Program-made: the position numbers and the translations under genes
NCBI RefSeq assembly: GCF_027887165.1
Contig: NC_077227.1
Span: forward strand, 81,361,430-81,425,429
DNA length: 64,000 bases
DNA from: Monodelphis domestica
Taxonomy: Eukaryota > Chordata > Mammalia > Didelphimorphia > Didelphidae
Direction: 5' to 3'
Shown here: positions 11,930 to 22,609 of the stretch, piece by piece
Layout: each line of letters starts with the position of its first letter
Position numbering within the stretch: position 1 is the stretch's first letter
The notes under the pieces: model-generated
The model's database searches: none
Seen by the model: the letters and a program-made list of their open reading frames with translations, nothing else
What the model was told of the DNA's origin: nothing

Positions 11930-12170
11930 AGCACAGCAGATGGAGGGCTAGGCCTCGAATCAGTAGGACCAGAGTTCAAACTCAGCCTCAGAGTCAAACT
12001 AGCTATGTGACTAGGCAAGTCACTTAAACTCTGCCTGTTTTCTCAAGGGTAAAATGAGGATAATAATAGCACTTACCTCAGTCTGTTATGACCGTCAAAT
12101 AAGATATCTATAGAGGCTATCACAGTGCCTGATACAAAGTAAGTGCTTAATAAATACTTTTTTCAACAAA
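11930..12170 (+). mobile_element. CORE-SINE (MIR/Ther1-like)
   Basis: GAGTTCAAACTCAGCCTCAG, CTATGTGACTAGGCAAGTCAC, AAAATGAGGATAATAATAGC and the tail GTAAGTGCTTAATAAATA are in canonical order, including the CORE and LINE-like 3' part. Confidence 0.75.
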
Positions 12171-12829
12171 ATATTTTTAAAGCAGTATTTGAGTCAAGAT
12201 TAGGATAAAAGAAGGGATAAGATTGGTGCTTGAGGTAGATGGAAGATGGCGAGAAGATTGAATGTTCAACTTTTGTTTAATTCCTGCTTTCTCTTCCCAA
12301 GGAGAAAGTTCTTTGCACTGGAAAGACAGAAAAAAAAAATTATTAGAGGAATTAGAGAAACCCAAGTTAAATGAAGGGATGGCCAGAGAGCATCTATATC
12401 CTAAATGAGTTCAAATCACTGGGAAAAGAACCATGTCCTAAATAGTATTATGATTGTTCAGCTGCTGATATCAACCTTTAAAAATATTTTGGAGAACAGG
12501 AGAGATGCTTTAGGTACTAAAAGAAGAACAGTTGTCCCATTTAAAAAGAAAGAATCGGATCTACAAACTATAAAGTTTGAGCTTAACTTATTTCCAGAAA
12601 AATCATAAAATACATGATTGAGTGGTTTTTGAGTGCTTAAAAGGGGAAATCAATGAAAGTCAACATGAACTTACCAAGAAGAGGTTATGACATACTAACT
12701 TCACTTCTTTTAAGGAGTAACTAGACATAAATAAGAGGAAACAGACAAATAGATACATAATCCCTCCCTTCCCTTCTCCTTGCCAAGGCAAAATTCTCTA
12801 CATTCACAAATGACCCTTTTCCATCTTGT
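12171..12829. other. No gene recognised
   Basis: Intronic DNA. 12640-12720 (CAACATGAACTTACCAAG.. ATGACATACTAACTTCAC) resembles a common old mammalian repeat that I cannot name with confidence. Confidence 0.4.
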
Positions 12830-13138
12830 CTTCTCCAGCAGACTACCTCTCACTCTCAATCCAAGTCTCATTAATCTACTCCCTGTCTATTGGCTGTTTC
12901 CCTGTTGCCTACAAATATGCTCATATTTCCCCCATCCTTAAAGAACCCTCAACTTATCTTTCCATTGACATTAGTTTTCATCCTCTTTCCTTCCTTTAAG
13001 TAGCTGAACTCCATAATAAGGCTGTCTATAATGGATGCATACACTTCCTTTCCCGTCTTCTTCATTCTTTAACTCAGCCTGACTTTTAACCTCATCATTT
13101 CAACTGCAACTGCTCTCTCCAAAGTTGCCAATGATGAT
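12830..13138 (+). mobile_element. Old CR1/L3 LINE, RT-domain fragment
   Basis: Translated blocks such as YKYAHISPILKEPS near 12912 and a diverged PDFxPHHFNCNCSLQS near 13080-13125 fit the L3/CR1 reverse-transcriptase segment (family form: QSGFRPxHSTETAL). Frameshifted. The hAT at 13147 inserted at its end. Confidence 0.5.
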
Positions 13139-13146
13139 GCTCTAGG

Positions 13147-13954
13147 TCCATGATGGCAAACCTATGACATGTGTACCAGCACTGACACATATAGCCATTT
13201 TTTATGGCACATGGCCACATGCGGGCTCAGTGCACCTTGGGTCCCAGGAGCCATGCACCTGTAGCCATGGCATGCCCCGGGCCTGGGGTGGGGGGCTACT
13301 CCACTTGCTGACCTGGGGGCAGAGGGCAAGCAGTGAAGTAGTGGGAGGCAGTTGGGGAGGGGTGGGTCTGGACAGGGCTCCAGCCCACTGGCAATGGAGA
13401 AGTGCCTAGAACCCATTACCAGACACTTTTAGCACCCTGAAAAATATAGCAATGGCTTTACTCACAATTTTTCCCTCTACGTACATTTGTAAGACCTTAT
13501 TCTCAGCATTAATATCAAAACCAACCAACAAAAGAAATGGATTGACAGATGAGGTTAGTAGCATTTGCTTGGGCTTGAAGTATACAAAATACCAACCTTC
13601 AATTGAAGATTTAACCAATGAAATTCAGCAACAAAAATGTCAGTAATAGGCAGGTTAATTAAAGAATTCCCCCTCATTTATCTTAGTTCACCGTACCCCA
13701 TACAAGTTAAATAATATCAAGACCAACAAAAGAAACCAAATGACAGATGAACAAAGAAGTCACTAAGCAGGTAAGTTAAATAATTAGTTTTTGGTTTATT
13801 AAATACAGTTCTATATTACAATTATACATTTTTGTTATTTAAACTATAAATATTGCAAAATTGTGGGTTTTTTCTCAAAGTGACATACCACCTGAGTTAT
13901 GCTTGGTTTTTTGGCAAATTTTGACATACCAAGCTCAAAAGGTTGCCTATCACT
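13147..13954 (+). mobile_element. hAT DNA transposon, internally deleted
   Basis: It is flanked by the 8-bp duplication GCTCTAGG (13139-13146 and 13955-13962), the size expected of hAT elements. Left end TCCATGATGGCAAACCTATG and the complement of the right end AGTGATAGGCAACCTTTT are imperfect terminal repeats. The interior holds a GC-rich segment (13200-13400) and the C-terminus of a transposase (13452-13646). A related element with the ends in the opposite order is at 35369-36878. Confidence 0.85.
13452..13646 (+). pseudogene. hAT transposase C-terminal fragment
   Basis: A 64-codon frame contains FPSTYICKTLFSALI followed by KRNGLTDE and a KYTKYQPSIEDL tail. This is the layout of the hAT C-terminal dimerisation region (family form STYxCExxFS..K..RNRLTD). 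The Glu of the CE pair is Lys here. The catalytic DDE part of the enzyme is missing, so no activity is possible. It lies on the same strand as, and near the right end of, the hAT element that carries it. Confidence 0.75.
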
Positions 13955-14004
13955 GCTCTAGGTAGTAGTCAGAACTGGGGTTTGACCCCAGGTGTCATGG
14001 CTCC

Positions 14005-14342
14005 TGTAAAAATAGACTCAAATCCAGGACTTCAATCCCCACAAGCCTTTGCTCCACTTCCCCAGAATGCTTTGTAATCTCACCTGGGCCAAGAGCGAGG
14101 GGATATTTAAACCTGGTTGTGAATAGGTTCAGTCTCTTTTGGACTTCTGTTTTGGAGCAGACATGTCTCTTTCATGAGGTGAGGTTATCTTGTCTAGACT
14201 TCTGGCTTAGGCATGTGTTTTTCTTATTCTGTATTTTCTTTAATCCTTAACCTTTAATAAACCTCTAAAAAATATAATACTCCTTGCAGAGAGAAACTAA
14301 TTTCTACCTGCCTCAATCTCCCCCTAAATTTTCATCTTTACA
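14005..14342 (+). repeat. 5' LTR
   Basis: TGTAAAAATAGACTC ... TTTACA, with poly(A) signal AATAAA at 14256-14261. The first 27 bp and the last 44 bp reappear in the 3' LTR. Confidence 0.85.
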
Positions 14343-14825
14343 GTTGGCGACCTAATGGGATAAAAGACTCTCAATTTTTTTAAAGAAGGATAGCCTAGAT
14401 AATGATTTCTAAGCCGCATTTCTCCAAGCCTAATTTTTAGCCTTTTGACTCATCTGACCACAGCGGCTCCCGGCCCTGCTTTCATGCATTCCTGCCTGCA
14501 GCCCCCGATGCAGACCAGTTGAGTTTGCCGCTCACCTGGCCCCTGGCTGCTAAATTCTGCCTGCCTGCCTGTTTCTCCTGCTGCTGCTCCTGGTCTTTCT
14601 CACCTGGCCCACCTGATTCAACCAAGATTGCAATCACCTGGTGACCTGCCTGCCCAACAAACTCTAGCCTTGGAGCAGATCCACTCATCACTCAAGACTC
14701 ATTCTACCAGCTGTTAACAAATGGGGAGGGGGGGGTATTGGCTCCATGTGGGTGGATCGGAGTATAAGAGGGGAGAGACAAGAGGGAAAGAAAAAAAGGT
14801 TTTTCCAAACAGGAACTTAAAAGCA

Positions 14826-14939
14826 ATGGGCTATTTAAAAGCTTACGTTTTGAGTGTTCTGGTAATTTTATTGACTTCACCTGTGTGTCAGGGAGAAGAT
14901 TCAACTAACTTTGAAGGGGCAAATGGATGGCTCAGCTAA
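14826..14939 (+). pseudogene. Short signal-peptide-like ERV frame broken by a SINE
   Basis: The ATG at 14826 opens a frame whose first ~21 residues have a lysine-containing start, a Leu/Val/Ile-rich core (VLSVLVILL) and a small-residue cleavage-like end (SPVCQG), the layout of a secretory signal peptide. At 14916 the frame runs into a SINE (14916-15111), which carries it to a stop within about eight codons. The frame lies about 480 bp after the 5' LTR in an element with no recognisable gag or pol. It could be an envelope leader, an accessory product or chance. No homologue is recognised. Confidence 0.4.
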
Positions 14940-15111
14940 CTGAGAGCCAGGCCTAAAGACATGCGGTCCTGGGTTAAAGTCTGGCCTCAGATACTCCCCA
15001 GCTGTGGGGCCCTGGATGAGTCCCTTAACCCCCATTGCCTAGCCCTTACCACTCTGCTTTCAGACAATAGACATTTAAATGGATAATTAATAATAAAAAA
15101 AAAAAACAAAG
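14916..15111 (+). mobile_element. SINE family A inserted in the ERV
   Basis: GGGGCAAATGGATGGCTCAG.. to A-rich tail, with the 9-bp TSD AACTTTGAA at 14907-14915 and 15112-15120. The 3' part is diverged. It is younger than the ERV. Confidence 0.9.
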
Positions 15112-15120
15112 AACTTTGAA

Positions 15121-17301
15121 GAGACTAGAGGCTATATTCTAAGGCATTTCAGACTCCAATGGTTTATAAGAAAAATCTCTGTATTCTATTGCATTTTACT
15201 GTTTTCTTGGTTTAAGATATAACTTTGTGATTTTAAGTTCATATATGTTACTGGATTCAATATTATTTGTTATACTGTTCGTTTAATGTACTGGGTTAAT
15301 TACTGTTTCTGTTGCTTTTCCCCTATAACCATATATTGAAAAAATATCATTGTAATTAAGAAAAAACAGCTTTTCTAATTTTGCCTATGTAAATTGTCAC
15401 ATAGAGGATAGATGGATTTCAGAACTGGTTACAATTGCTATAACAACCTTTGGAAAATTTTATGTGCTAAATATCTCAAATGATTTTAAGGGCTTTTTAA
15501 ACATGATTTTTGGAATTTTTTTTTTAACAATCTCTGGTCATTTTTGCCTGCCCCTACCACAATGTAAGGCCCATTCCAGTAGCTGAAGTGAAATACATTT
15601 TATAACCCACAACCTTCCTGCATTTCTAAATATGTGAATGGAAGTTAGGGCAGTTAATCTCAGAGCATTTGTACCCCTAAAAAAGCCTCCAAAAAAAGGA
15701 GCATCCCTTTATTTATACTCTTCAGCTCACTATTTTACTTCCACCAGAATGATATATAGATTTCTTGATTATGTTCTTAACCCAACATGAGTTTTACTTT
15801 GTTTAAAAATATGTTTATACACCAAGGTTAAAAGATTGCTACGTTTGTAAAAATTGTGACAAATATCCATCAATTCATAGGCTTTTAAATGTCATACAAC
15901 AACTTATGTAAAATATGATAGTGTGTTTGTTTGCTATTGTAATTAATTGGGCTATTGAAAATTTTGGGGATATTGATATCTACATATTTGTACTACTGTA
16001 TTTTTAAAAAATGAAAAATTGTTACCTTGCTCAATTCAATGCCTTATACTCACAGTGATCATGGCCAAAGAGGAAATGGATCTCATTTTTGGTGAGAAAG
16101 CCTTGTGTGCTATATTTTCTTACCTGACACAGTGTGTCAATGATTATAAGCTATATTTTTGAATTTTTTAAAGCTCTTTTATTATATTTTCTTGCATGTG
16201 CAATATACTATTTCAGTGGGTTTTTTTTCTCTCTTTCTTATATTTGAAGCACATGTCACCAGTATTAAGATTTTCTTTAACTTTTTGATTTTTCGGTAAT
16301 ATAAGTTTAAGATACATTTGCTAATGCATGTCCCAAAAGCTTGTGACTATAAAAATGATGCCACTAATTATTTAAAAATTGTGGGACTTTGCTTAATGAT
16401 TCTGTCTGATTCCAGGACAAGATATACACACAAGAGCCATTACACAGAGCCAAATAAAAGCCAATCCAGGATGGATTGATGCACTTCTAGGCCAATACAA
16501 AGGTCTTGAACCTAGTGTGAAGACTCGAGGTTACTATGTTTAACATGTTGTTACGATATAGGCTTTCCTTGTGTCCACACTCACTCTGAAAATACTCACA
16601 GACGAGTATCCCCGAAACCTTGGCTCATATAATCTGGTCCTCGTTTCTGTCTTTCATAGTGTGGTACCTTTCTGTAGTCCTGGCTATTGACTGGGTAAAT
16701 GCATCATTGCTTAGATCATTTTGATTGGGCCCTGATTCAAGGACCTGTTATATAGATTTATTTTTCTTTTTACTTGGAATTTTTACACATAAGTCTTTGA
16801 TAGTCTATATTTTCATCCAGAAATTTTCTTTTTTATTTGGATTTTCTGATATCTTTTTAATTTCTCTTACCAATTGATTTATATACCTCATACCTCGGCC
16901 ATGCATCCCTAAGTGATTCTGTATTTGTCAATCACCCTCTTAACGGGGGAATGTAAAAAAATATTATTTAAATTGCAAAGTTTAAATTCTTTTTGAGAAG
17001 AATTTTAGGTAAAGAAACATGATACCTCTCTGAATCCAGAAACTGAACTGTTGGAGAAGCCACCATGAAGAAGCCTCCAGACCACAAGGTGCACAGAAAT
17101 GAACTTTGGGTGTAGTTGATTGAACATTTATTTGTATGTATGCTTTCATGCCAAAGGGGACTGCCCCCTAACTGGCTTTTTGTCAATGAGTCCAGCAATT
17201 ATTGGTTTTGGGGGTTTTTTTCCCCTCATCCTCAAATTATTGTAATCTTTAAGTTGATTGTTTTCATGATCCTTTTTGGGAAACTTCTTCAAACAGGGGA
17301 A
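15121..17301 (+). other. ERV interior of unknown content
   Basis: AT-rich and free of long ORFs. A small frame at about 16413-16540 (from GGACAAGATATACAC to a stop) is unrecognised. At 16945-16957 the string GGGGGAATGTAAA mimics the purine-tract/LTR boundary at 17297-17308. Confidence 0.45.
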
Positions 17302-17370
17302 TGTAAAAATAGACTCAAATCCAGGACTAATTTCTACCTGCCTCAACTACCCTAATTTTTAACTGTTACA
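17302..17370 (+). repeat. 3' LTR with internal deletion
   Basis: It begins TGTAAAAATAGACTCAAATC and jumps after GGACT straight to AATTTCTACCTGCCTCAA, ending GTTACA. Compared with the 5' LTR, 267 bp (14032-14298) are missing; ACT sits at both ends of the missing part. Confidence 0.85.
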
Positions 17371-17631
17371 CTCTTATGACTGAAGCAATCTTTTTTACTT
17401 TACTATTCCATAGTGCTTCATTCTCAGGGATATCAAGAAACAGGAGACATGAAACCATACATGAGGGTGTCCTTGAGCTACATACTGACTTGGAAAACCA
17501 GATATTATCATTATCTATGTTTTACTGTATTTGTATTTCTTTTGTTAAATATTTCCTAATTACATTTTAATCTGGCTCAGGTATTAAGGAGTATTTTTGG
17601 ATGAGTAAGGGCTACATGTTTGACACCTCTA
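17371..17631 (+). mobile_element. Non-autonomous hAT (MITE) fragment
   Basis: The right end ..GCTACATGTTTGACACCTCT and the block TTACTGTATTTGTATTTCTTTTGTTAAATATTTCCTAATTACATTTTAATCTGGCT match the copy at about 29621-29790, which retains a left end CAGTGGTATCATACTCAAAT. The left end is missing here, next to the 3' LTR. Confidence 0.6.
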
Positions 17632-18239
17632 GTCAAGAGACAATATAAAGGATCTGGAAAATCTTAAAGCACTATGTAAATATCAACCAATCTAACAGTT
17701 AACAATCAAACCTGGTTTAGTACAATGTCCTCTTTTTGACTTTGTATCCCCATCTGAAGCACATTATCTTGCCCAGAATACAAAATATTTTGAAACTATT
17801 TTTAAAATTTTATTGATTTCATTGTATTATTCCTAAGCTTGAACACAAATATATCTAAATAAAGGAAACTTATTTAACAAAGTGAATTCCCAAATTGGCT
17901 TCAGATTAAAACATCTAATTTTTATGCCTAGATATTCCATTTATCTCCATATAAAGTATTTCACCATGTCATGTTTTATGACAAAACTACTTTAAAAAAT
18001 AAATTGTTTGCTTGTTTTTGTAAACTCTTTGAATAACTTGTGAACATAAAAGACCAAATAAAGCACATTTTTATTCATTATTGCATTGTCAGTGGGGAAA
18101 AGGAGGTATGGATCAGAACATGGTTTTAAATTTTTCTTTAACTACAAGAAGAGAGTGGAGCCAGAAGAGGAATGCTAGTACAAGTTACAAAAGTCTGTCT
18201 GGTAGGAGGTCTAGGAAAGCTTGGTCAGTTAAACTGTGG
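17632..18239. other. No gene or clear repeat recognised
   Basis: AT-rich intronic DNA. Confidence 0.5.
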
Positions 18240-18640
18240 CTTGAGAAATTTGAAAAATACAATTTAGAAAAAATAAAATCATATATCTTTTTTAACACCA
18301 AAAGGCAATAAACTGGAAATAAAACAGATGCCCATCTATTGAGGAATGGTTAAAGAAATTGTGATTAAATAAAGTTCGTGTAATAAAAAAGAACTCCACA
18401 AAAAAAGATGTATATGAAAAAACACAAAGAGAAGCCTTATATGAATTGATGCAAAAGACACAGAACAAATAATATGCATAATAACTATAATGTAAATACA
18501 AACAACAATAAAAAACAAAACTGAAAGCTGTTTAATGGCCCCAAAGAAACAATGACAAAATGTTTTCATTTCCTGCACTATTGCTTAACATAATTTACTC
18601 TCTACACATGTAATGCTACATTTAAATGCAAAATTGACCT
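18240..18640 (+). mobile_element. Old L1 3'-end fragment
   Basis: ATGCCCATCTATTGAGGAATGG.. GAATTGATGCAAAAGACACAGAAC follows the late ORF2 order of the younger L1 copies (compare 2170-2300), but is strongly diverged. Confidence 0.6.
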
Positions 18641-19336
18641 TACAACACATTACTTATGATATGTAACTTTATTGCTAAATTTAATTGCTATTTTTTATTT
18701 TACTTAATCATCATCATTTTCTTCACTGAATTTTGGCTGTTTTGCTCACACTTTCCTCGATTTCACTTAGAGGCCATTTCAACAAAAACCTTTCCATGGA
18801 AGTTTGTTTCTTCCTATCAGATTGTTTTGATAATGTGTGAAACAACTGTCCTTACACACAGCTCCAATGCACAACCTGTTGAAACTTTTTCTGGGTGTCT
18901 TTTCAATAAACTGTTTAATTTTTTCCCAAATCCTCAACATTTCCTTAATCTCACTTATACTGATTACCTCATCCAACTCGGGCTCCTCCCCACTAATTTC
19001 CTGCAAAACCTCCATATGCTGCTGCTGCTGTAACTCCTTCAATTTCTCTGTCCCTAGGACCCATGGTTAAAGGTTAAGAAATTTGCCCAAAAAACTGATA
19101 ATAAATACAAAAAGAAGAAACCAAAAGCAATTTAATAGATGCTCTCACAGCCTAAACACTGAGACAGCCTCGTGTAACTTGTGAAACCAAATATTCAGCA
19201 GGCTATCTAGTGGAGGGTGGAGGGAAGCTCATGATTCAAATATCTGCTGGTGACTTAAAGCAAAAAATTCCAATCATGACTGCTCATATCTCAAATTGCT
19301 CATGACTTAAGGTGCTCATGTATTAAGGCACCACTG
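18640..19336 (-). mobile_element. Tigger/pogo-like DNA transposon remnant
   Basis: The right end, read on the minus strand, is CAGTGGTGCCTTAATACATG next to a TA dinucleotide (19337-19338), as expected for Tc1/mariner-superfamily elements. Just inside it are three 16-bp units (19281-19328). A minus-strand ORF at 18779-19042 resembles the C-terminal tail of Tigger/jerky-type transposases. No left terminal repeat was recognised. Confidence 0.5.
18779..19042 (-). pseudogene. Tigger-like transposase C-terminal fragment
   Basis: An 87-codon frame has a Gln-rich start, an acidic EEPELDEV stretch, then EIKEMLRIWEKIKQFIEK, which resembles the 'I..ML..W..V..FIEK.HP' segment at the C-terminus of Tigger/jerky transposases. 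The pogo DNA-binding domain and the DDD catalytic domain are absent. A terminal-repeat candidate lies at 19336, upstream of this frame on the minus strand. It could instead be a captured cellular derivative, but no intact frame supports that. Confidence 0.45.
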
Positions 19337-19338
19337 TA

Positions 19339-20540
19339 TTTGGAATTAAGCTAACATAAAAACAGAAGATATCAAAAAAGATTATTAAGTTTTGCAGCAT
19401 TCTCAATATTGGATTCAAGAATCAACAGTCTATCTATTGTGCTCATCAACATTTTTGTCCAGAAAAATCGGGAGACATTAGAATCTTCATGTATGGGACA
19501 GAGAAGTCACTACAGAGAGTAACAAGTTCTTCATGTCCCCAATGTAACAACTGTAGAAATGACTTAGTTTAACATGCATGTCATCGGTTACTATGATAGG
19601 GAGATACATAATATAAGGACTTACCAGCTACAGAATCCCACAATTTTGTATCTTTTCAGGTCCAAAAAAAAGATTACTCATAACTCATTCATGACAGCAA
19701 ACTTCAATAAAGTCCTAGACTTACCCTTATTTTTGTTCAGTTACTATACAGGTATTCTATTTCATAAGCTAACTAAAGGGAGTCCGAGAAATTAATGAGG
19801 CTGAAAACAAAACAATTGTAACTTGGTGTAATCCTTAGAAGTAGTAAAAGTGTCAAATGACTTAGTAAAATGTAAGTGGAAAGGGGATTCATGATAATAC
19901 TGTGGCAAAAACAAACCCATTCTTACATGAATAATTTTATTTTGTCATAGACTAGAGAAAAACAGAATCTTTCAAAATTGAGAGCCAAAATAGTAAAAAC
20001 AAAGTTAATTTAGTTTTCTGATATTTCACTTGAATCTTAAGGAAAACAAAAAAGCTTTTTAACAAAGTTGGCCTGAGTGGATCTTGGATCAGTTCATAAA
20101 TAGACCAGTCTATCTCCTTGTATCGCAAAGTCCAATCACTAAGAAAAGATAACTGCTCAGGCTCAACTTCTTTTCACCACCCTACTCACTGGGAACCAAG
20201 TCAAGAACACTCAACTTTAGGACTTGAAGAACTGAAAAGCTATAATCTACCTTACTTGAAAAGGATGGAGAGGATCTCTCTTCCCTTCCCATCCACTTCC
20301 GCTCCAAGATAAAGGAATATAGACCCAAGAACTCTTTCTTATGTGTTCAATGTTATTTCTACCCTTAGTAAGGAAGTGTGTAACTACAAACAGTGCCCTT
20401 TCTGCAAAATGTTCAACTCATCCTTTTAAAAGTAAAATGCTTTAATTCAATGAAAAAAAGAAATATATTTCAGTTTGATATTGTGAGGATAGCCAGGAGG
20501 AAGAAAGAAGACCTGTAGAGGCATTAGCACAAGAACAACA
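19339..20540. other. No gene or clear repeat recognised
   Basis: Intronic DNA. Short ORFs (for example 19574-19795 and 20118-20312) have no recognisable family. Confidence 0.5.
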
Positions 20541-21370
20541 AAAAACAACAACAGGAGCTCTGGAGTTAGGAAAGTTGAGTTCTAGTCAGGATTGTGCCAT
20601 TAACTATCTATGTAATCTGAGGTGAATCACAGAATCCTAGCACCACAAGTGGCCTTAGAAACCAGTTAGTCCAACCCTTTCAGTTTAGAATTTAGGAGAC
20701 TAAGGTGCAATGATTTCTCCCAGATCACTTAGGTAGTAATCACTCAATCAAGCAACATTTTTTCAGGCACTCTGCTAAGGGATATAATTACAAAGGTGAA
20801 ACAGTCTCTGACCTCAAGAAGTTTAGGGCAGATGAGAACATAAAATATAGCATACATGATACAATGCAAAATTAACACAAGGTTATAAACTCAGAGGCAG
20901 AACTGGAACTGAGGTCTTTTGACTGACTCCACTATATCAGGCAAATTCCCTCTTTCCAGGCCCTTCTTCCTCATTTATAAAATGTCTAAATGATATCTTA
21001 GATTTCTTTCAGCCCATATACCACCATTCTACACCAGAAGATGAAGACAGGCTAGTCACAGATAATCTTAAATTGAGAGTTAAAAGGAATTTTTAAAGTC
21101 CAACTTCCTCATTTTACTGACCAGAAAACTAAAGCCCAGAGCACTTAAGTCACTTTTCCAAAAACATAAAGGTAGGAAGTGCCAAGGATTTTGAAATTCA
21201 GCCCTCTTAGTACTATACCATGATACCTCCTACAGAAAAGACAGAGATGCCACCAAACATAACAACTCACATCTGCAGAGCTTTAAAGTTTACACAGCAC
21301 TTTCCTTACCCTATGAAGAAGTACAAGTTTCATCATTTAACACAGGAGTAAACTGAGACTCCAAAAGTCA
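20541..21370. repeat. Cluster of MIR/L2-type relics
   Basis: 20560-20640 (GAGTTAGGAAAGTTGAGTTCTAG) is MIR-like on plus. 20740-20860 (AGCAACATTTTTTCAGGCACTCTGCTAAG.. CTCAAGAAGTTTAG) is L2-like. 20885-21000 and 21250-21370 (GAGCTTTAAAGTTTACACAGCACTTTCC) are MIR-like. All are diverged. Confidence 0.5.
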
Positions 21371-21425
21371 TGTTTTTCTCAGTCACACATCTGTCTTCTC
21401 CCTCCCCTTACACAACACTATCTCC

Positions 21426-21470
21426 CATCTGTCTGTCTGTCTCTCTCTCTCTCTCTCACACACACACAAA
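21426..21470 (+). repeat. (TCTG)n(TC)n(CA)n microsatellite
   Basis: Short compound array CTGTCTGTCTGT, then CTCTCTC, then CACACACAC. Confidence 0.9.
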
Positions 21471-21859
21471 ACACAGATCCACAGAAAGAAAAACCAAATA
21501 CAATGACTGTCACACAAAAGGTGTTTATTAAAGCTTTCTGAACTGAAAGGGAATTAAAAGACAAAAATGACTTTCTTAATAATAAATCTCCCATCTTGTG
21601 GCCTTTAGAGAACTGCCACTATGAATTTTAAACCTATATTGCACCTTTGCAACCACAGACAAAAATATCACTTCTTAGTACTTGCTCCATTAAGGAAAAA
21701 TGTTATTCATTCCCAAATTAAATTATATGATTATTACTCTTGTAAATACATACAAAAAGCAAAAGTTAACAAAGAAAAACTGGAAATAAGACTTTCTAAA
21801 TGTTGCACCCTAGAAAAAGTGGGCATAAGACATGAATTTAATGAATAAATTATATGGTC

Positions 21860-21985
21860 ATATATTTAGATTGGAAAAGATCCTTCGAGGGCATCTAATC
21901 TGACTCCAAAATGAAGAAACTGAGGCCCAAAGGTCAAGTAATTTGGTCATGATCATATAGGTAGTGACAGGGGTGGTATGCAAAG
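21860..21985 (+). mobile_element. MIR-like fragment
   Basis: AAATGAAGAAACTGAGGCCCAAAGGTCAAGTAATTTGGTCATGATCATATAGGTAGTG follows the MIR core order. Confidence 0.5.
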
Positions 21986-22175
21986 ATACTAGAATGGTTT
22001 GCTATTTCCTTCTCCAGTTAATTTACAGATAAGGAAATTGAAGCAAACAGGATTAAATGACTTGCCCAGGGTCACATAGCCAGTAAACTGTCTAATGCTG
22101 AATTTAAACTCATGAACCTTCCTGATTCTAAACCCAGTTTTCCATTCACTGTGCAACCTAGCTGCCTTTAATAAG
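21985..22175 (-). mobile_element. CORE-SINE (family B-like), antisense
   Basis: On the complement the order is AGGCAGCTAGGTTGCACAG, CTATGTGACCCTGGGCAAGTC, and GGAGAAGGAAATAGCAAACC near the 3' end, which is the family with the BovB-like tail. Confidence 0.7.
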
Positions 22176-22284
22176 TTAGATACAACTCAACTATTTGTCT
22201 TGCCTTGCCATCTTACAAAAACAGAAAATATGGTGTATTAAATTCTGCTTCACCTTTAAAAAAAAACACACAGATATTCAATAT

Positions 22285-22430
22285 CTAATCTAACCTCAGA
22301 CACATCTCAGCTGTGTGACCCTGAAAAAGTCACTTAATCTCAACTACCTAGTCCTTCTTTTCTGTCTCTGAACTAATACTTAGTATCAATTCTAAGACAA
22401 AAACTAAGAGGTTTTTTAAAATATTGAATT
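22285..22430 (+). mobile_element. 5'-truncated SINE family A
   Basis: CTAACCTCAGACACATCTCAGCTGTGTGACCCTG through AGTATCAATTCTAAGAC matches the second half of family A; diverged. Confidence 0.7.
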
Positions 22431-22609
22431 CCTACTTGCCTAATTAAAAGGTATCTTTAAAAAAGCTCCAGATACTTTATACACTTTACAGCAATGCATG
22501 TTGAGATCATCAATTTTTAACTATGTAACGTAAGTTCAGTATGTCAAAGCATAGTATTAAGTTCAGTATATCACAGCATACTATTTAAATTCAAAGCCAT
22601 TGAGGCAAC

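Larger units (their letters stand above)
14005..17370 (+). mobile_element. ERV/LTR element with unequal LTRs and no recognisable gag-pol
   Basis: A 338-bp 5' LTR (14005-14342), a leader starting GTTGGCGACC, about 2.96 kb of interior, a purine tract AACAGGGGA at 17293-17301 and a 69-bp 3' LTR (17302-17370). The interior has no long ORF and no RT, protease, integrase or envelope motif that I can recognise. It holds a short signal-peptide-like frame at 14826 and a later SINE. Flanks before and after (GGCTCC and CTCTT) do not match, so no TSD is evident. The TGGCGACC leader recalls class I (gammaretrovirus-like) ERVs, but that is inference. Confidence 0.75.
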
